64,000 bases of DNA from Polynucleobacter hallstattensis (GTDB lineage: Bacteria > Pseudomonadota > Gammaproteobacteria > Burkholderiales > Burkholderiaceae), in contig NZ_JACVPO010000001.1 of NCBI RefSeq assembly GCF_018881835.1, positions 248,001 through 312,000 of the forward strand, given 5' to 3'. The position numbers and the translations under genes are program-made. The notes beneath the pieces were generated by a model. The model did not search any database and had not been told where the DNA came from. It was given only the letters and a program-made list of their open reading frames with translations. Of this stretch, positions 1-15,249 are shown in pieces. How positions within the stretch are numbered: position 1 is the first letter of the stretch; each line of letters begins with the position of its first letter.

Positions 1-274
1 CATCTAAACTGGAGTTTAGAAATGAAGCCTTAACACCCAACTGGGTTAGCGCATCTACCTGGTCTTGCATCAGCGCAATGAGGGGTGAAACTACCACCCC
101 TACACCGCGTCGAATCAGTGAGGGAATCTGATAGCACAGCGACTTACCGGCGCCTGTGGGCATGAGGACCAAAGCATCACCGCCAGCAATTACATGCTCA
201 ACAATAGACGCCTGAGCACCACGAAATTGATCAAAGCCAAAAACATCATGAAGTACTTGATGACTCGATTGCAA
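1..274 (-). CDS. recQ: ATP-dependent DNA helicase RecQ, N-terminal part
   Basis: Partial gene running off the left edge; only the first 91 codons are present. The translation has the RecQ N-terminal pattern: an FGFDQFRG-type Q motif near residues 12-19, Walker A PTGAGKS at about residues 39-45, and SPLIALMQDQV (motif Ia) near residues 65-75. RecQ is a 3'-5' superfamily 2 helicase acting in recombination and fork repair. I chose the TTG at 272-274 as start because AGGAGC lies seven bases upstream and translation begins just before the conserved domain; no ATG fits. The tRNA-Ser upstream on the same strand is separated from it by a terminator. Confidence 0.9.
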   Translation of the reverse strand, partial: MQSSHQVLHDVFGFDQFRGAQASIVEHVIAGGDALVLMPTGAGKSLCYQIPSLIRRGVGVVVSPLIALMQDQVDALTQLGVKASFLNSSLD

Positions 275-296
275 CAGTAATGCTCCTTTGAAATAA

Positions 297-322
297 AAAG
301 CCCCACGTCATGGCGGGGCTTG
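297..322 (-). terminator. Rho-independent terminator after tRNA-Ser
   Basis: Read leftward, GCCCC and GGGGC arms close a short hairpin that is followed by TTTTTATTT. It lies just 3' of the tRNA and just before recQ, so it should end the tRNA transcript. Confidence 0.75.
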
Positions 323-361
323 ATGAATATCTTCTCTATATTTACCAATACAGAATCTGGT

Positions 362-451
<90 letters not shown>

Positions 452-518
452 GAACCGAACTTTAATTATAGCGAGTTGACTTGAATATCCTGCTTAAACT
501 TAGGGAAATAAGGTAATG

Positions 519-552
519 TTGACTCAAAGTAATTGCAATTGAATAATCAGAT
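519..552 (+). promoter_or_regulatory. Promoter of the small ORF at 553
   Basis: TTGACT at 519-524 and AATAAT at 542-547 are separated by exactly 17 bases, a near-consensus sigma-70 promoter. Only five bases separate the -10 box from the ATG at 553, so the transcript would start at or next to the start codon (leaderless). No Shine-Dalgarno is visible. Confidence 0.6.
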
Positions 553-2029
<1,477 letters not shown>

Positions 2030-2739
2030 TTAATGGGTATGTACGTTAGTTTAAGCGTAAGACTTCTGCGCCAGCAGGTGGCGCAAAGGTAAATCGATTG
2101 GCGGGGAGACTCACATTGAGCTGAATCTTATCTAGAGTTACTAAAACAACGCTTCCAAGGCCATCAATGAGTTCCAGCGCTTTAGGTAGGCCATTGGCCA
2201 TTCCGACAGAGATCTTGGTGTACGGTAAGTCATTGCCATTTTTTGCATTAGGATTTTTCTTGGGGGCCAGAGTAACCCATTTCATACCGAGACGATCCTC
2301 GCCCTCAACTAAATCAAAGTGCTGATCTAGAGAAGTCTCCCCAAATAAGATTGCAGCAGGAGTAGTTGCTAAAGCCTGACCTGCAGGCCTAAAGGTGGCT
2401 TGATTTAAATCCTTGTCCCACATGATGAGTTGCTTGCCATCAGCAATGAGTTTTTGCTCGTATGGTTTTTGGGTATCCCAAATAAATCTGCCTGGACGTT
2501 GAAACACAAAACGCCCCTGTGTTTGGCGCACGACTTTTAAACCTTTGTCTTGCGGCTCATTTGCTTTGGGTGCACGCAACTGTTGTTGCACAAACTCCCC
2601 TTCAGCAGTTTTAGAGTTACGTACAAACTGACGCAACTGCTCAGCTCCACTCTCACCTTCCGCCAATGCTAAGTTTGGAGACAAAAGAACTGTGAGCCCT
2701 AAAGCCGCTACTGAGAAAAATCTGCGCAAGGGGATGGCC

Positions 2740-6048
<3,309 letters not shown>

Positions 6049-6072
6049 CACAGACTAAGCAAGGGGCCAAAT

Positions 6073-6101
6073 AAAAATGCCTAGCATTGCTAGGCATTTT
6101 T
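6073..6101. terminator. Bidirectional terminator between trxB and hppA
   Basis: Perfect inverted repeat AAAAATGCCTAGC / GCTAGGCATTTTT with a three-base loop, giving a T-run on either strand. It separates two convergent genes. Confidence 0.9.
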
Positions 6102-6126
6102 ATTTACATTTTATTCTTCTAAATTG

Positions 6127-8187
6127 TCAGCGGCTCACCACTGGTAATAGCGGCACGATCAACAATGCCACGATGTTAATAATTTTGATGAGTGGGTTTA
6201 CTGCAGGACCAGCAGTATCTTTGTAGGGGTCACCGACAGTATCACCAGTGACCGCAGCCTTGTGGGCCTCAGAACCTTTACCGCCAAAATGGCCTTCTTC
6301 AATATATTTCTTGGCGTTATCCCAAGCGCCGCCACCAGTGCACATAGATATTGCGACAAACAAGCCCGTCACAATCGTGCCCATCAGCAAGCCACCCAAA
6401 GCAGCGGGTCCCAGTAAGAGACCTACTGCGATAGGAGCCACTACGGGTAAAAGTGAAGGAACAATCATTTCCTTGATCGCGGCTGAGGTCAACATATCTA
6501 CTGCTTTGCCGTACTCGGGTTTTGCAGTACCCTCCATAATTCCTGGGATCTCACGGAACTGACGGCGGACCTCTTCAACCACTGCACCAGCACAACGCCC
6601 GACCGCTTCCATTGCCATCGCACCAAACAAATATGGAATCATGCCACCAATAAAGAGGCCGATGATTACCATATGATCCGAGAGATCAAATGACACTTGC
6701 TGACCAATAGCCTCCAGCGCGTGGGTGTAATCCGCAAAGAGAACTAGCGCAGCAAGACCTGCTGAACCAATCGCATATCCCTTGGTTACGGCCTTGGTCG
6801 TATTGCCCACCGCATCCAATGGATCTGTAATGTCACGAACCGATTGCGGCATGCCAGCCATCTCTGCAATACCACCGGCATTATCTGTAATCGGACCATA
6901 GGCATCAAGAGCCACCACAATGCCAGCCATAGACAGCATCGCAGTCGCTGCAATCGCAATGCCATAAATACCTGCTAACCAGTAAGCTGCATAAATAGCA
7001 GCACAAACAAACAGCACTGGATAGGCAGTCGATTTCATCGAAATGCCTAAGCCTGCAATGATATTAGTACCGTGACCTTTGGTAGAGGCCTCAGCAATAT
7101 GTTGTACTGGTTTAAATTGAGTACCCGTGTAGTACTCGGTAATCCAGACTAAGCCGGCAGTTAGCAGTAAACCAACTACAGTGGAGCCAAACAAACGCCA
7201 CTGACTTCCTGGGATACCCAGGGCATCGTCAGGCATGATGAAATTAGTAACAAAATAGAATGCAACTAAAGAAATACTCCCAGCTATGATTAAACCTTTA
7301 TACAGCGCAGGCATGACATTTTTCATACCCGGCGTTGCTTTCACAAAAGAGCAGCCAATAATCGAGGCAATGATCGAAACTCCACCCAGTAAAAGCGGGT
7401 AGACTACCGCAGCCGCTGATGCACTAGAAACCATGAGTGCACCTAACACCATTGTCGCAATTAGTGTCACTGCGTAAGTTTCAAATAAGTCAGCCGCCAT
7501 ACCAGCACAGTCACCGACGTTATCTCCAACGTTATCGGCAATCACTGCAGGATTCCGTGGATCATCCTCCGGAATACCTGCCTCCACTTTTCCGACTAAG
7601 TCAGCGCCTACGTCAGCGCCTTTTGTAAAGATACCGCCGCCCAATCGCGCGAAGATAGAAATCAAGGAAGAGCCGAATGCTAAACCGATTAAGGGGTGCA
7701 AAACTGATGATAGGTCTTTACCCGATCCAATTGATATAAGGAACATAAAGAAAAGGCCAACACCCAGTAAGCCAAGTCCTACTACCAACATACCAGTAAT
7801 AGCGCCACCTTTGAATGCCACATTGAGAGCTTCATTCATTCCTTTGGTAGCCGCTTCCGCAGTTCGGACATTAGCCCGCACCGAAATATTCATACCAATA
7901 AAGCCACAGGCGCCCGAAAGTACCGCACCAATGACGAAGCCGATAGCCGTTGCAAAATCCAGAAACAGCGCTATCAAGATCGTGAGGACTACACCAACAA
8001 TGGAAATCGCCTTGTATTGGCGGGATAAGTAAGCTGCAGCTCCCTGCTGGATCGCCTCAGCAATTTCTTGCATCTTTGCGTTACCAGTACTTTGCTTCAA
8101 TATCCATCCGCGCATCACAAAGCCATAAATCACGGCTAGAACACCGCACGCCAAGGAAAAATACAAGCCTAATGTGACATTACCCAT
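6127..8187 (-). CDS. hppA: Membrane-bound proton-pumping pyrophosphatase
   Basis: Hydrolyses PPi and moves H+ across the inner membrane. The 686 residues contain about 16 hydrophobic segments. The PPi/Mg site is read as [18 protein letters not shown], then [20 protein letters not shown] and [14 protein letters not shown], with further Asp-rich motifs near the C-terminus. In the diagnostic loop the sequence is [10 protein letters not shown]: Lys at residue 465 and Thr at 468, the signature of the K+-independent H+-pumping subfamily (K+-dependent enzymes carry Ala and Gly there). AAGGGG before the ATG serves as ribosome binding site. It diverges from the soluble pyrophosphatase ppa. Confidence 0.96.
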   Translation of the reverse strand: MGNVTLGLYFSLACGVLAVIYGFVMRGWILKQSTGNAKMQEIAEAIQQGAAAYLSRQYKAISIVGVVLTILIALFLDFATAIGFVIGAVLSGACGFIGMNISVRANVRTAEAATKGMNEALNVAFKGGAITGMLVVGLGLLGVGLFFMFLISIGSGKDLSSVLHPLIGLAFGSSLISIFARLGGGIFTKGADVGADLVGKVEAGIPEDDPRNPAVIADNVGDNVGDCAGMAADLFETYAVTLIATMVLGALMVSSASAAAVVYPLLLGGVSIIASIIGCSFVKATPGMKNVMPALYKGLIIAGSISLVAFYFVTNFIMPDDALGIPGSQWRLFGSTVVGLLLTAGLVWITEYYTGTQFKPVQHIAEASTKGHGTNIIAGLGISMKSTAYPVLFVCAAIYAAYWLAGIYGIAIAATAMLSMAGIVVALDAYGPITDNAGGIAEMAGMPQSVRDITDPLDAVGNTTKAVTKGYAIGSAGLAALVLFADYTHALEAIGQQVSFDLSDHMVIIGLFIGGMIPYLFGAMAMEAVGRCAGAVVEEVRRQFREIPGIMEGTAKPEYGKAVDMLTSAAIKEMIVPSLLPVVAPIAVGLLLGPAALGGLLMGTIVTGLFVAISMCTGGGAWDNAKKYIEEGHFGGKGSEAHKAAVTGDTVGDPYKDTAGPAVNPLIKIINIVALLIVPLLPVVSR

Positions 8188-8357
8188 GCTTGAACCCCTT
8201 ATAAATTAGATCTAAATTGTGTTTATCTGTCAGCTATGTCCGCCCAATTCTGAAAGCGATAAACTAGAGCCTATAAGCTTTACCAGTATGTAGCAGAATT
8301 ACTACCCTAGCGCTTTTGTAAGATCAGGGTATTTACTAATCACTATCCGGAGTATGA

Positions 8358-8897
8358 ATGAGTCTCGACAACGTCAAACCAGGGAAAAAAATCCCCGAAA
8401 GCTTTAATGTCATCATCGAAATCCCAATGAATGCAGATCCAATCAAGTATGAAGTTGACAAAGAAAGTGGTGCCATTTTTGTTGACCGCTTTATGGGCAC
8501 TGCAATGCATTACCCATGCAACTATGGGTATATCAATAAAACTATTGCTGGTGATGGTGACCCCGTTGATGTGCTTGTTATCACTCCATTCCCTTTGATT
8601 CCTGGTGTGGTTGTGAGTTGTCGGGCAATTGGGGTATTGATGATGGAAGATGAAGGCGGACAAGATGCCAAATTGTTAGCCGTTCCAGAAGATAAGATTT
8701 TGCCTATTTATACCCATTGGCAAAAACCAGAAGACATCAATCCATTACGTTTAAATCAAATCCAGCATTTTTTCGAACACTACAAAGATCTCGAGCCAGG
8801 TAAGTGGGTGAAAGTTAAAGGGTGGGGTGGTGTTGCCGATGCCCATAAAGAAATTCTTGAAGGTATTGAGGCATACAAAAAAGAGCATCAAAGCTAA
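8358..8897 (+). CDS. ppa: Soluble inorganic pyrophosphatase (family I)
   Basis: Cytoplasmic Mg-dependent hydrolysis of PPi, which pulls biosynthetic reactions forward. At 179 aa it has the family I length. Motifs are [19 protein letters not shown] and the metal-binding [11 protein letters not shown] (about residues 67-77), followed by [21 protein letters not shown] upstream of the ATG is the likely ribosome binding site. It is divergent from hppA, so PPi-dissipating and PPi-conserving enzymes share one 170-base intergenic region. nadE starts 12 bases after its stop. Confidence 0.96.
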   Translation: MSLDNVKPGKKIPESFNVIIEIPMNADPIKYEVDKESGAIFVDRFMGTAMHYPCNYGYINKTIAGDGDPVDVLVITPFPLIPGVVVSCRAIGVLMMEDEGGQDAKLLAVPEDKILPIYTHWQKPEDINPLRLNQIQHFFEHYKDLEPGKWVKVKGWGGVADAHKEILEGIEAYKKEHQS

Positions 8898-8909
8898 TTC
8901 TTATTCAAC

Positions 8910-10541
8910 TTGTTAACCAGATTGAGCTCGCAAAAAATCGCCCTAGCGCAAATCAACCCACTTTTGGGTGATTTGCCTGGCAATGCGCAGCTCATCTCTC
9001 AAGCCGTGGCAGATGCTTATGTACAAGGCGCCACTCTAGTTCTTACGCCTGAGCTCTCGCTCACCGGCTACCCTCCAGAAGATTTGTTATTGCGCCCAGC
9101 CTTTATTGAGGCAGCAGATCGCGAGCTCAGTTGTTTAATGCTAGAGCTCCAAAAATTTCGAGGACTGACTGTCATCGTTGGCCACCCCAAGAAGACTACC
9201 GCTGGTTTGCAAAACTATGCCTCCGTCATTCGTGATGGCAAAGTCATTGCCGGCTATGCCAAACAAGAGTTGCCTAATCATGAGGTGTTTGATGAGGTGC
9301 GTTATTTCACGCCAGGTCATGACGCCTGCGTTTTTGAAAATGCAGGCATTCAGTGCGGACTCATTCTTTGTGAAGATGCTTGGCATGAGGGTCCTGCTAA
9401 ACAGGCTCATGCAGCAGGCGCCCAAGTACTGCTGGTTCTCAATGCCTCGCCTTATCACCTCCAAAAAGAATCCTTACGTATTGAGGTGCTGCGCAAACAA
9501 ATCGCCTTAAACAAGATGCCGCTGGTTTATGTGAACGCGGTAGGCGGCCAAGATGAGCTAGTTTTTGATGGCGGCTCATTTGCTTTAAACAACGCAGGCA
9601 AAGTAGTGATGGCCCTGCCGCAGTTTGAGACTGCTCTTGGCTATGTAGATGTCAATGCATCTGCCGATTTAGAGTCAGGAACAATGGTTATCCCATCTAG
9701 CGTAGAAGCTCAGGCTTACCAAGCACTTGTTCTAGGTGTGCGTGACTATGTTCAAAAGAATCGTTTTCCGGGAGTCATCATTGGCCTCTCGGGTGGAGTT
9801 GATTCTGCCTTGGTGTTGGCGATTGCAGTAGACGCATTGGGCGCAGACAAAGTTCGTACCGTGATGATGGCTTCACGCTATACCGCCGACATCTCTTGGA
9901 TTGATGCGCGAGAAATGGCCCAGAATCTAGGTGTTCAATATGATGAGATCCCTATTAGTGAACCTGTTGATGCTTTGGAACATGCCTTAGCTGAACAATT
10001 TAAGGGTCTCAAACTCGATGCTACTGAAGAAAATATTCAGGCCCGAGTGCGAGGCACTCTTCTAATGGCGCTCTCCAATAAAACAGGTCGACTAGTTTTA
10101 ACCACTGGCAACAAGAGTGAAATGGCTGTGGGCTACTGCACTCTATACGGAGATATGGCTGGTGGCTTTGCGGTCATTAAAGATATTGCTAAAACTTTGG
10201 TTTACCGCTTGTGTGCTTATCGCAACAGTATTGCCCCGATCATTCCGGAGCGGATTTTGACGCGCGCTCCTTCCGCAGAATTGCGCCCCGATCAAACCGA
10301 TCAAGATAGCTTGCCATCGTATGAAGTGTTGGATGGCATTGTCGAGCGCTATATGGAGCAAAACCAATCCATCGCCCAAATCATTGCCGCTGGATTTGAT
10401 CCTGAAAGCGTAGAAAGGGTAACCCGCCTTATTAAGCTCAATGAGTACAAGCGTCGCCAAGCACCTCCCGGCGTTCGAGTCACTACTCGAGCCTTTGGGC
10501 GTGACTGGCGCTACCCCATTACCTCCCAATTTAGGGCGTAA
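8910..10541 (+). CDS. nadE: Glutamine-dependent NAD+ synthetase
   Basis: Last step of NAD+ synthesis: amidates nicotinate adenine dinucleotide using ammonia released from glutamine. Two domains are present. Residues about 10-260 are a nitrilase-type glutaminase with the E-K-C triad (Glu in LTPELSLTGYPPEDL, Lys in KQELPNHEVFDE, Cys in GLILCEDAWH). Residues about 285-540 are the synthetase with SGGVDSAL and TTGNKSEMAVGYCTLYGDM. The start is uncertain: TTG at 8910 or 8922, neither with a clear ribosome binding site. It follows ppa, which removes the PPi it makes, and is followed 51 bases later by glnB. Confidence 0.95.
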   Translation: MLTRLSSQKIALAQINPLLGDLPGNAQLISQAVADAYVQGATLVLTPELSLTGYPPEDLLLRPAFIEAADRELSCLMLELQKFRGLTVIVGHPKKTTAGLQNYASVIRDGKVIAGYAKQELPNHEVFDEVRYFTPGHDACVFENAGIQCGLILCEDAWHEGPAKQAHAAGAQVLLVLNASPYHLQKESLRIEVLRKQIALNKMPLVYVNAVGGQDELVFDGGSFALNNAGKVVMALPQFETALGYVDVNASADLESGTMVIPSSVEAQAYQALVLGVRDYVQKNRFPGVIIGLSGGVDSALVLAIAVDALGADKVRTVMMASRYTADISWIDAREMAQNLGVQYDEIPISEPVDALEHALAEQFKGLKLDATEENIQARVRGTLLMALSNKTGRLVLTTGNKSEMAVGYCTLYGDMAGGFAVIKDIAKTLVYRLCAYRNSIAPIIPERILTRAPSAELRPDQTDQDSLPSYEVLDGIVERYMEQNQSIAQIIAAGFDPESVERVTRLIKLNEYKRRQAPPGVRVTTRAFGRDWRYPITSQFRA

Positions 10542-10583
10542 CGGGGCATTAGTTCTCAGTTCTAGGTATGATTACTGTATTAA

Positions 10584-10931
<348 letters not shown>

Positions 10932-10973
10932 GCGCAAGCATTTAACGTGCTAACTCGCTAACTCTTCCGAGGG

Positions 10974-12008
10974 TTAGCGCAGCTGAGAATCTATCCGGTC
11001 TTCGGATGGCGTGACCACTTCAGCTGCTTCTAATATTAAAGTTTTGTAATTCAGGTTTGTCAGGCGCACTTTTGCGCCCTGAAAAAACACGTCAGCCTGA
11101 GCAAGACCGCTAGTGAGAACTTTAAATGGAGGTTTGCCATAAAAAGATGCCCCTGTGCTAGGCTCAATAAGCTTGTTTTGTATCTTTCCAGTGGCATCAC
11201 TTACACAAACAACTTGCTTTGATTTCACCTGTACATAAACCATATCAGCAGCCTTACGCGGTGCATCTGTTTTATAGTTAATAATGCCTTCTTCAGGCGG
11301 GCAGGCTACCGTGGCTTCGGTGCTGGCAACGGACGCTGGCGGAACGACTACTGCTATAGAAGGTGCTTGGGCTACTGGTGCTTCAACTGGCACCGCCGCT
11401 GGGACGAGCTCAATGATTTCTTCTTTTACAAGGACGATTTCTGCTGGTTTTTCTGGGAAAAATAAAGGTCGTAAATTCACCACTGCAAATACTGCAGCTG
11501 CAGCCACGCTCAACCCAAGAACGAGTTTCTTTTGTGAGGTCGATTTTGACTTTGAGATGACTTGATTGAGAGGCGCTTCTTTTGCCTGAACTTTTTTTTC
11601 TTCTTCAAGCAGCTGACTCTCTTGCACCCGCTCTTGAGTTTCGACAGTCTCTATTTTTGCTTCCGCCTTTTGAGGGGACGCTTTTTTAGCCCCCTCACTC
11701 TTTGGAGCATCTGTTAATTTAACTTCTGCAATTGGTAACTGCAATACGCTTGAGGTCTCAGGAGCAGTTGCACCGAAATCAAACGCCTCTTCATCACTTA
11801 AATTAAGTAGTTTTGCTACTTTCTTAGCAGCAGTCGCTTTGATTTGAGCGCTATAGAAGGAGCTGGTTTCACCATTTTCAATCTGCTCAATTTGGCGAGT
11901 GGATAGACATGCCATTCCACCGAGCTCTTTAGTACTTAAGCTCAGCTTTTCGCGAGCATTAGTAAAAGCCTCTTTACGAATATCGGGAAATTTGGAATTA
12001 GTATTCAC
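10974..12008 (-). CDS. RodZ-like helix-turn-helix membrane protein
   Basis: 344 aa. Residues about 10-75 form a helix-turn-helix like that of RodZ (ELGGMACLSTRQIEQIENGE). A charged Lys/Glu/Gln-rich linker and one membrane segment follow (VLGLSVAAAAVFAVVNL, about residues 165-185). A Pro/Ala/Val-rich periplasmic stretch leads to a C-terminal beta domain (MVYVQVKSKQVVCVSD...PPFKVLTSG) resembling RodZ DUF4115. RodZ couples MreB to the elongasome. Unlike most rodZ genes it is not next to ispG/hisS here, so it may be a paralogue. Convergent with glnB. Confidence 0.7.
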   Translation of the reverse strand: MNTNSKFPDIRKEAFTNAREKLSLSTKELGGMACLSTRQIEQIENGETSSFYSAQIKATAAKKVAKLLNLSDEEAFDFGATAPETSSVLQLPIAEVKLTDAPKSEGAKKASPQKAEAKIETVETQERVQESQLLEEEKKVQAKEAPLNQVISKSKSTSQKKLVLGLSVAAAAVFAVVNLRPLFFPEKPAEIVLVKEEIIELVPAAVPVEAPVAQAPSIAVVVPPASVASTEATVACPPEEGIINYKTDAPRKAADMVYVQVKSKQVVCVSDATGKIQNKLIEPSTGASFYGKPPFKVLTSGLAQADVFFQGAKVRLTNLNYKTLILEAAEVVTPSEDRIDSQLR

Positions 12009-12089
12009 AAAAATGATTTAAGTGTTTTATCTATCAAAATGTTGCACCATATTAGTGTCAATTTAGTACTAGGGCAATTAGCCTAAGGG

Positions 12090-12716
12090 CTAGCTACTCT
12101 GGAGGTTTTCTAAATCAGATTCGAGGTACTTTGCAACCAATAATTGCACTGAATCCACGCTCATCTTGTCCATTACTCTAGCCTTATGGACCTTGATTGT
12201 GGCATCGGTTGTGCCTAACTTAACAGCAATATCCTTGTTGAGCAATCCCTTTACTAGCCAAAAGCAGACTTCCTTCTCTCTGGGAGTGAGGGTAGCAAAG
12301 TCTTTCTTAGTTTCCACTTCTTTGGAAAGTCGCTTGAGCTGGCGTCTATCAAACTCAAGGGCATCTGCAACTGACTTCAATAAATCTTCTAAATTGAAGG
12401 GCTTAAATAGAAAATCTACAGCACCCCGTTTAAGACTTGCAACAATTTGATGGGGATGGCTCTGACCACTGACAAATACAATGGGGGTTTTACGGCCGAG
12501 TTGGACTAATTTTTCCTGTAAATCCAATCCAGTCAAATCTGGCATTTGCATATCGAGCAAGATGACAGCCGGCGCTACTGGTACTGAATGCTCTAAAAAT
12601 GCCACTGCTGAGGAGAAGTCTTCCACGATATAACCGACATCCTTGAGCATTCTGCCTAAGGAGATACGCATCGACTCGTCGTCGTCAATTAGGTAAATAT
12701 GGCCAACTTTAGTCAT
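12090..12716 (-). CDS. FixJ/NarL-type response regulator
   Basis: Two-domain regulator, 208 aa. Residues 5-120 are a receiver (acidic DDDE pocket near residue 8, phospho-acceptor Asp in VILLDMQMPD, switch residue in VFVSGQ, Lys in FLFKPF). The C-terminus is a LuxR-type helix-turn-helix (LTPREKEVCFWLVKGLLNKDIA...TIKVHK). The ATG at 12716 is preferred because the longer frame begins with a TTG (12749) and adds 11 residues outside the receiver fold. No histidine kinase gene is adjacent (orphan). A 20-bp palindrome lies 58 bases upstream and is a candidate autoregulatory site. Confidence 0.85.
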   Translation of the reverse strand: MTKVGHIYLIDDDESMRISLGRMLKDVGYIVEDFSSAVAFLEHSVPVAPAVILLDMQMPDLTGLDLQEKLVQLGRKTPIVFVSGQSHPHQIVASLKRGAVDFLFKPFNLEDLLKSVADALEFDRRQLKRLSKEVETKKDFATLTPREKEVCFWLVKGLLNKDIAVKLGTTDATIKVHKARVMDKMSVDSVQLLVAKYLESDLENLQSS

Positions 12717-12774
12717 TGAATTTAAAAGGAAAAGTAATTGATGAGGCAATGTACCGTAGCTTTTTTAACAAGGA

Positions 12775-12794
12775 TATTAGCTCTTAAGCTAATA
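12775..12794. promoter_or_regulatory. 20-bp palindrome upstream of the response regulator
   Basis: TATTAGCT - CTTA - AGCTAATA, a perfect 8-bp dyad with a 4-base centre. It lies between the divergent response regulator and ilvD genes. The size fits a dimeric LuxR-type operator. There is no T-run, so it is not a terminator. Confidence 0.45.
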
Positions 12795-12945
12795 ATGAGG
12801 CCAAATTAACAAATACAATAGACAAATCTTTTTGTTGCGATGCAGAACAAGAGTATGGGAATGACTACATAAACCCTGCATTCCCCCTTGTATCACGGCA
12901 CAATAGAGCTTTTCGACAAATTCTTTTCTTGGAGTCAATATCAGC

Positions 12946-14637
12946 ATGAAACGCCTCAATGAACGCTCGCGCAATGTCACCGAAGGGGTTGCTCGCGCTC
13001 CCAATCGCTCAATGTATTACGCGATGGGCTATGAAGAGAAGGATTTTGTTAAGCCAATGGTTGGCGTGGCTAATGGCCATTCCACCATTACCCCTTGCAA
13101 TAGCGGTTTACAAAAACTGGCAGATGCCGCAGTGAGCGCTCTTGAAGAAGCGGGCGCAAAGGCGCAAGTGTTTGGCACTCCGACCGTCTCAGATGGCATC
13201 GGTATGGGTACTGAGGGTATGAAATATTCTCTCGTCTCGCGTGAAGTGATTGCCGATAGTATCGAAGTATGTGTAAATGGTTTATGGCAGGATGGCGTTC
13301 TCGTTATTGGTGGCTGCGATAAGAATATGCCAGGCGGAATGATGGCAATTGCTCGCACCAACGTACCAGCCATTTATGTTTATGGTGGAACAATTAAGCC
13401 CGGTCATTACAAAGGTAAAGAGCTCAACATTGTTTCTGCATTTGAAGCTGTTGGTGAATTTACCTCCGGCCGCCTCAGTGAAGAAGATCTGAAGGGTGTT
13501 GAGCAAAATGCTTGCCCAGGTAGTGGTTCCTGCGGAGGTATGTATACCGCCAACACCATGAGCTCCTCATTTGAAGCTTTGGGCATGAGCCTGCCTTACT
13601 CATCGACGATGGCAAACGTAGATGCTGAGAAAGTCACTAGCGCTCATGAATCGGCCATTGTATTGGTCGAGGCAATTAAAAATAATTTACGTCCACGCGA
13701 CATCATTACCAAGAAATCTATTGAGAACGCAGTGAGCGTCATCATGGCAGTTGGTGGCTCTACCAATGCGGTTCTCCATTTTCTGGCGATTACCAGCGCT
13801 GCTGAAATCGATTGGACGATTGATGACTTTGAGCGCATTCGTAAGCGCGTTCCCGTGATCGTAGATATGAAACCATCTGGTCAGTATTTAGCAACAGACC
13901 TTCACCAAGCTGGCGGCATTCCGCAAGTGATGAAGATCTTGTTAGATGGCGGACTCTTGCATGGTGACTGTATGACCATTACTGGTAAATCGATTGCAGA
14001 AACATTAAAAGATGTTCCATCCGTACCGCGTGCCGATCAAAAAGTGATTCGCACTCTAGACACTCCGCTTTATAAACAGGGTCACTTGGCAATCCTCAAG
14101 GGCAATATCTCTCCTGAAGGTTGCGTTGCCAAAATTACCGGCCTGAAGAATCCATCTATTACTGGCCCTGCTCGCGTATTTGATTCTGAAGATGATGCAA
14201 TGGCTGCCATCATGGCGCAAAAAATTAAGGATGGCGATGTTGTAATCATTCGTTACGAGGGCCCTAAAGGAGGTCCTGGCATGCGTGAGATGCTTGCTCC
14301 TACCTCCGCCCTCGTTGGTCAGGGCTTAGGCGAGACAGTAGGTCTTATTACCGATGGCCGCTTCTCTGGCGGCACTTGGGGCATGGTTGTAGGTCACGTT
14401 GCCCCTGAGGCTTTTGTAGGTGGCGTGATTGCCCTCATTCATGAAGGCGACTCTGTCACGATCGATGCCCATAAGTTACTTATTCAGTTAAACGTTGACG
14501 AGGCAGAAATTGCTAAGCGCCGTGCTGCTTGGGTACAACCAAAGCCACGCTACACCCGTGGCTTGCTTGCTAAATACGCAAGCTTGGCAAGTAGTGCCAG
14601 TAAAGGTGCGGTGACCGATCTGGATTTAAAGATCTAA
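12946..14637 (+). CDS. ilvD: Dihydroxy-acid dehydratase
   Basis: Fe-S enzyme of valine, leucine and isoleucine synthesis, dehydrating 2,3-dihydroxy acids to 2-keto acids. The 563 residues carry cluster and Mg ligands in [22 protein letters not shown] and [18 protein letters not shown], plus [12 protein letters not shown] and [11 protein letters not shown] near the C-terminus. TTGGAG lies 13 bases before the ATG as ribosome binding site. It is a single-gene unit with a strong terminator. Confidence 0.97.
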   Translation: MKRLNERSRNVTEGVARAPNRSMYYAMGYEEKDFVKPMVGVANGHSTITPCNSGLQKLADAAVSALEEAGAKAQVFGTPTVSDGIGMGTEGMKYSLVSREVIADSIEVCVNGLWQDGVLVIGGCDKNMPGGMMAIARTNVPAIYVYGGTIKPGHYKGKELNIVSAFEAVGEFTSGRLSEEDLKGVEQNACPGSGSCGGMYTANTMSSSFEALGMSLPYSSTMANVDAEKVTSAHESAIVLVEAIKNNLRPRDIITKKSIENAVSVIMAVGGSTNAVLHFLAITSAAEIDWTIDDFERIRKRVPVIVDMKPSGQYLATDLHQAGGIPQVMKILLDGGLLHGDCMTITGKSIAETLKDVPSVPRADQKVIRTLDTPLYKQGHLAILKGNISPEGCVAKITGLKNPSITGPARVFDSEDDAMAAIMAQKIKDGDVVIIRYEGPKGGPGMREMLAPTSALVGQGLGETVGLITDGRFSGGTWGMVVGHVAPEAFVGGVIALIHEGDSVTIDAHKLLIQLNVDEAEIAKRRAAWVQPKPRYTRGLLAKYASLASSASKGAVTDLDLKI

Positions 14638-14648
14638 ATTGACTGACC

Positions 14649-14690
14649 CAACAAAAAAGCCCCTAAGTAAAACTTGGGGCTTTTTTGTTG
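14649..14690. terminator. Bidirectional terminator after ilvD
   Basis: CAACAAAAAAGCCCC pairs with GGGGCTTTTTTGTTG around a 12-base loop. T-runs on both strands serve ilvD and the leftward copper-type operon. Confidence 0.9.
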
Positions 14691-14711
14691 CTCATCCTAC
14701 TAAGGTTCAGC

Positions 14712-15185
14712 TCAGTGCTTCATAGCGCCTGGGCTGCCCATCGCATTCACAGGCATCTTTACTTCAACTTCACCAGCTTTAGCAAACTTGAGCTTTACCG
14801 GAACAGTCTCGCCTGCAGCCAATGGGGCCTTAATATTCATGAACATTAAATGTAAACCGCCTGGCTTGAGCTCAACGGCTCCACCTGCTGGCACTACTAC
14901 CTCTTTAACTTGGCGCATTCTCATGACGTTACCTTCCATCGCCATCTCATGCAATTGAACTTCACCGGCAACAGGGGAGCTGGCAGAAATAAGTTGATCG
15001 GCAGCACCTTTGTTTTCAATCTTCATAAAACCACCAGCCACTTGCTGACCAGGAACGGTTGCGCGCGTATAAGCGTTTTCAATTTGCACGCTACCTACTT
15101 TTGCGTTTTGAGCTTGCGCCGTAGCAATCATGCCAAAACCTGCCACGACAAGAAATACTGCATTAAATAATGTATTACGTTTCAT
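14712..15185 (-). CDS. Periplasmic copper chaperone PCu(A)C
   Basis: 157 aa with a Sec signal ending ATAQA near residue 25. The PCu(A)C fold has the Cu(I) site H-x-M ... H-L-M-F-M: His and Met in VQLHEMAMEGNVMRMR, then GGLHLMFMNIK. An extra Met/His tail (MGSPGAMKH) may also bind copper. These proteins deliver Cu(I) to the CuA centre of cytochrome oxidase or act in copper uptake. Last gene of the six-gene leftward cluster. AGGGGG upstream of the ATG is the ribosome binding site. Confidence 0.92.
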   Translation of the reverse strand: MKRNTLFNAVFLVVAGFGMIATAQAQNAKVGSVQIENAYTRATVPGQQVAGGFMKIENKGAADQLISASSPVAGEVQLHEMAMEGNVMRMRQVKEVVVPAGGAVELKPGGLHLMFMNIKAPLAAGETVPVKLKFAKAGEVEVKMPVNAMGSPGAMKH

Positions 15186-15249
15186 TTATAAATCCCCCTA
15201 GTTAATCTTAAATTTTCATCATCAATGAGGTTTGCACACATTTACTTTA

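Noticed and set aside
10957-10978. GCTAAC...GTTAGC inverted repeat between glnB and the RodZ-like gene
   Set aside because: Arms of only six pairs, an interrupted stem and no T-run on either strand, and it includes the RodZ-like stop codon; not good enough for a terminator call.
12717-12945. T-box or branched-chain amino-acid leader-peptide attenuator before ilvD
   Set aside because: No specifier/antiterminator structure and no run of Val, Leu or Ile codons; only the palindrome at 12775-12794 stands out.
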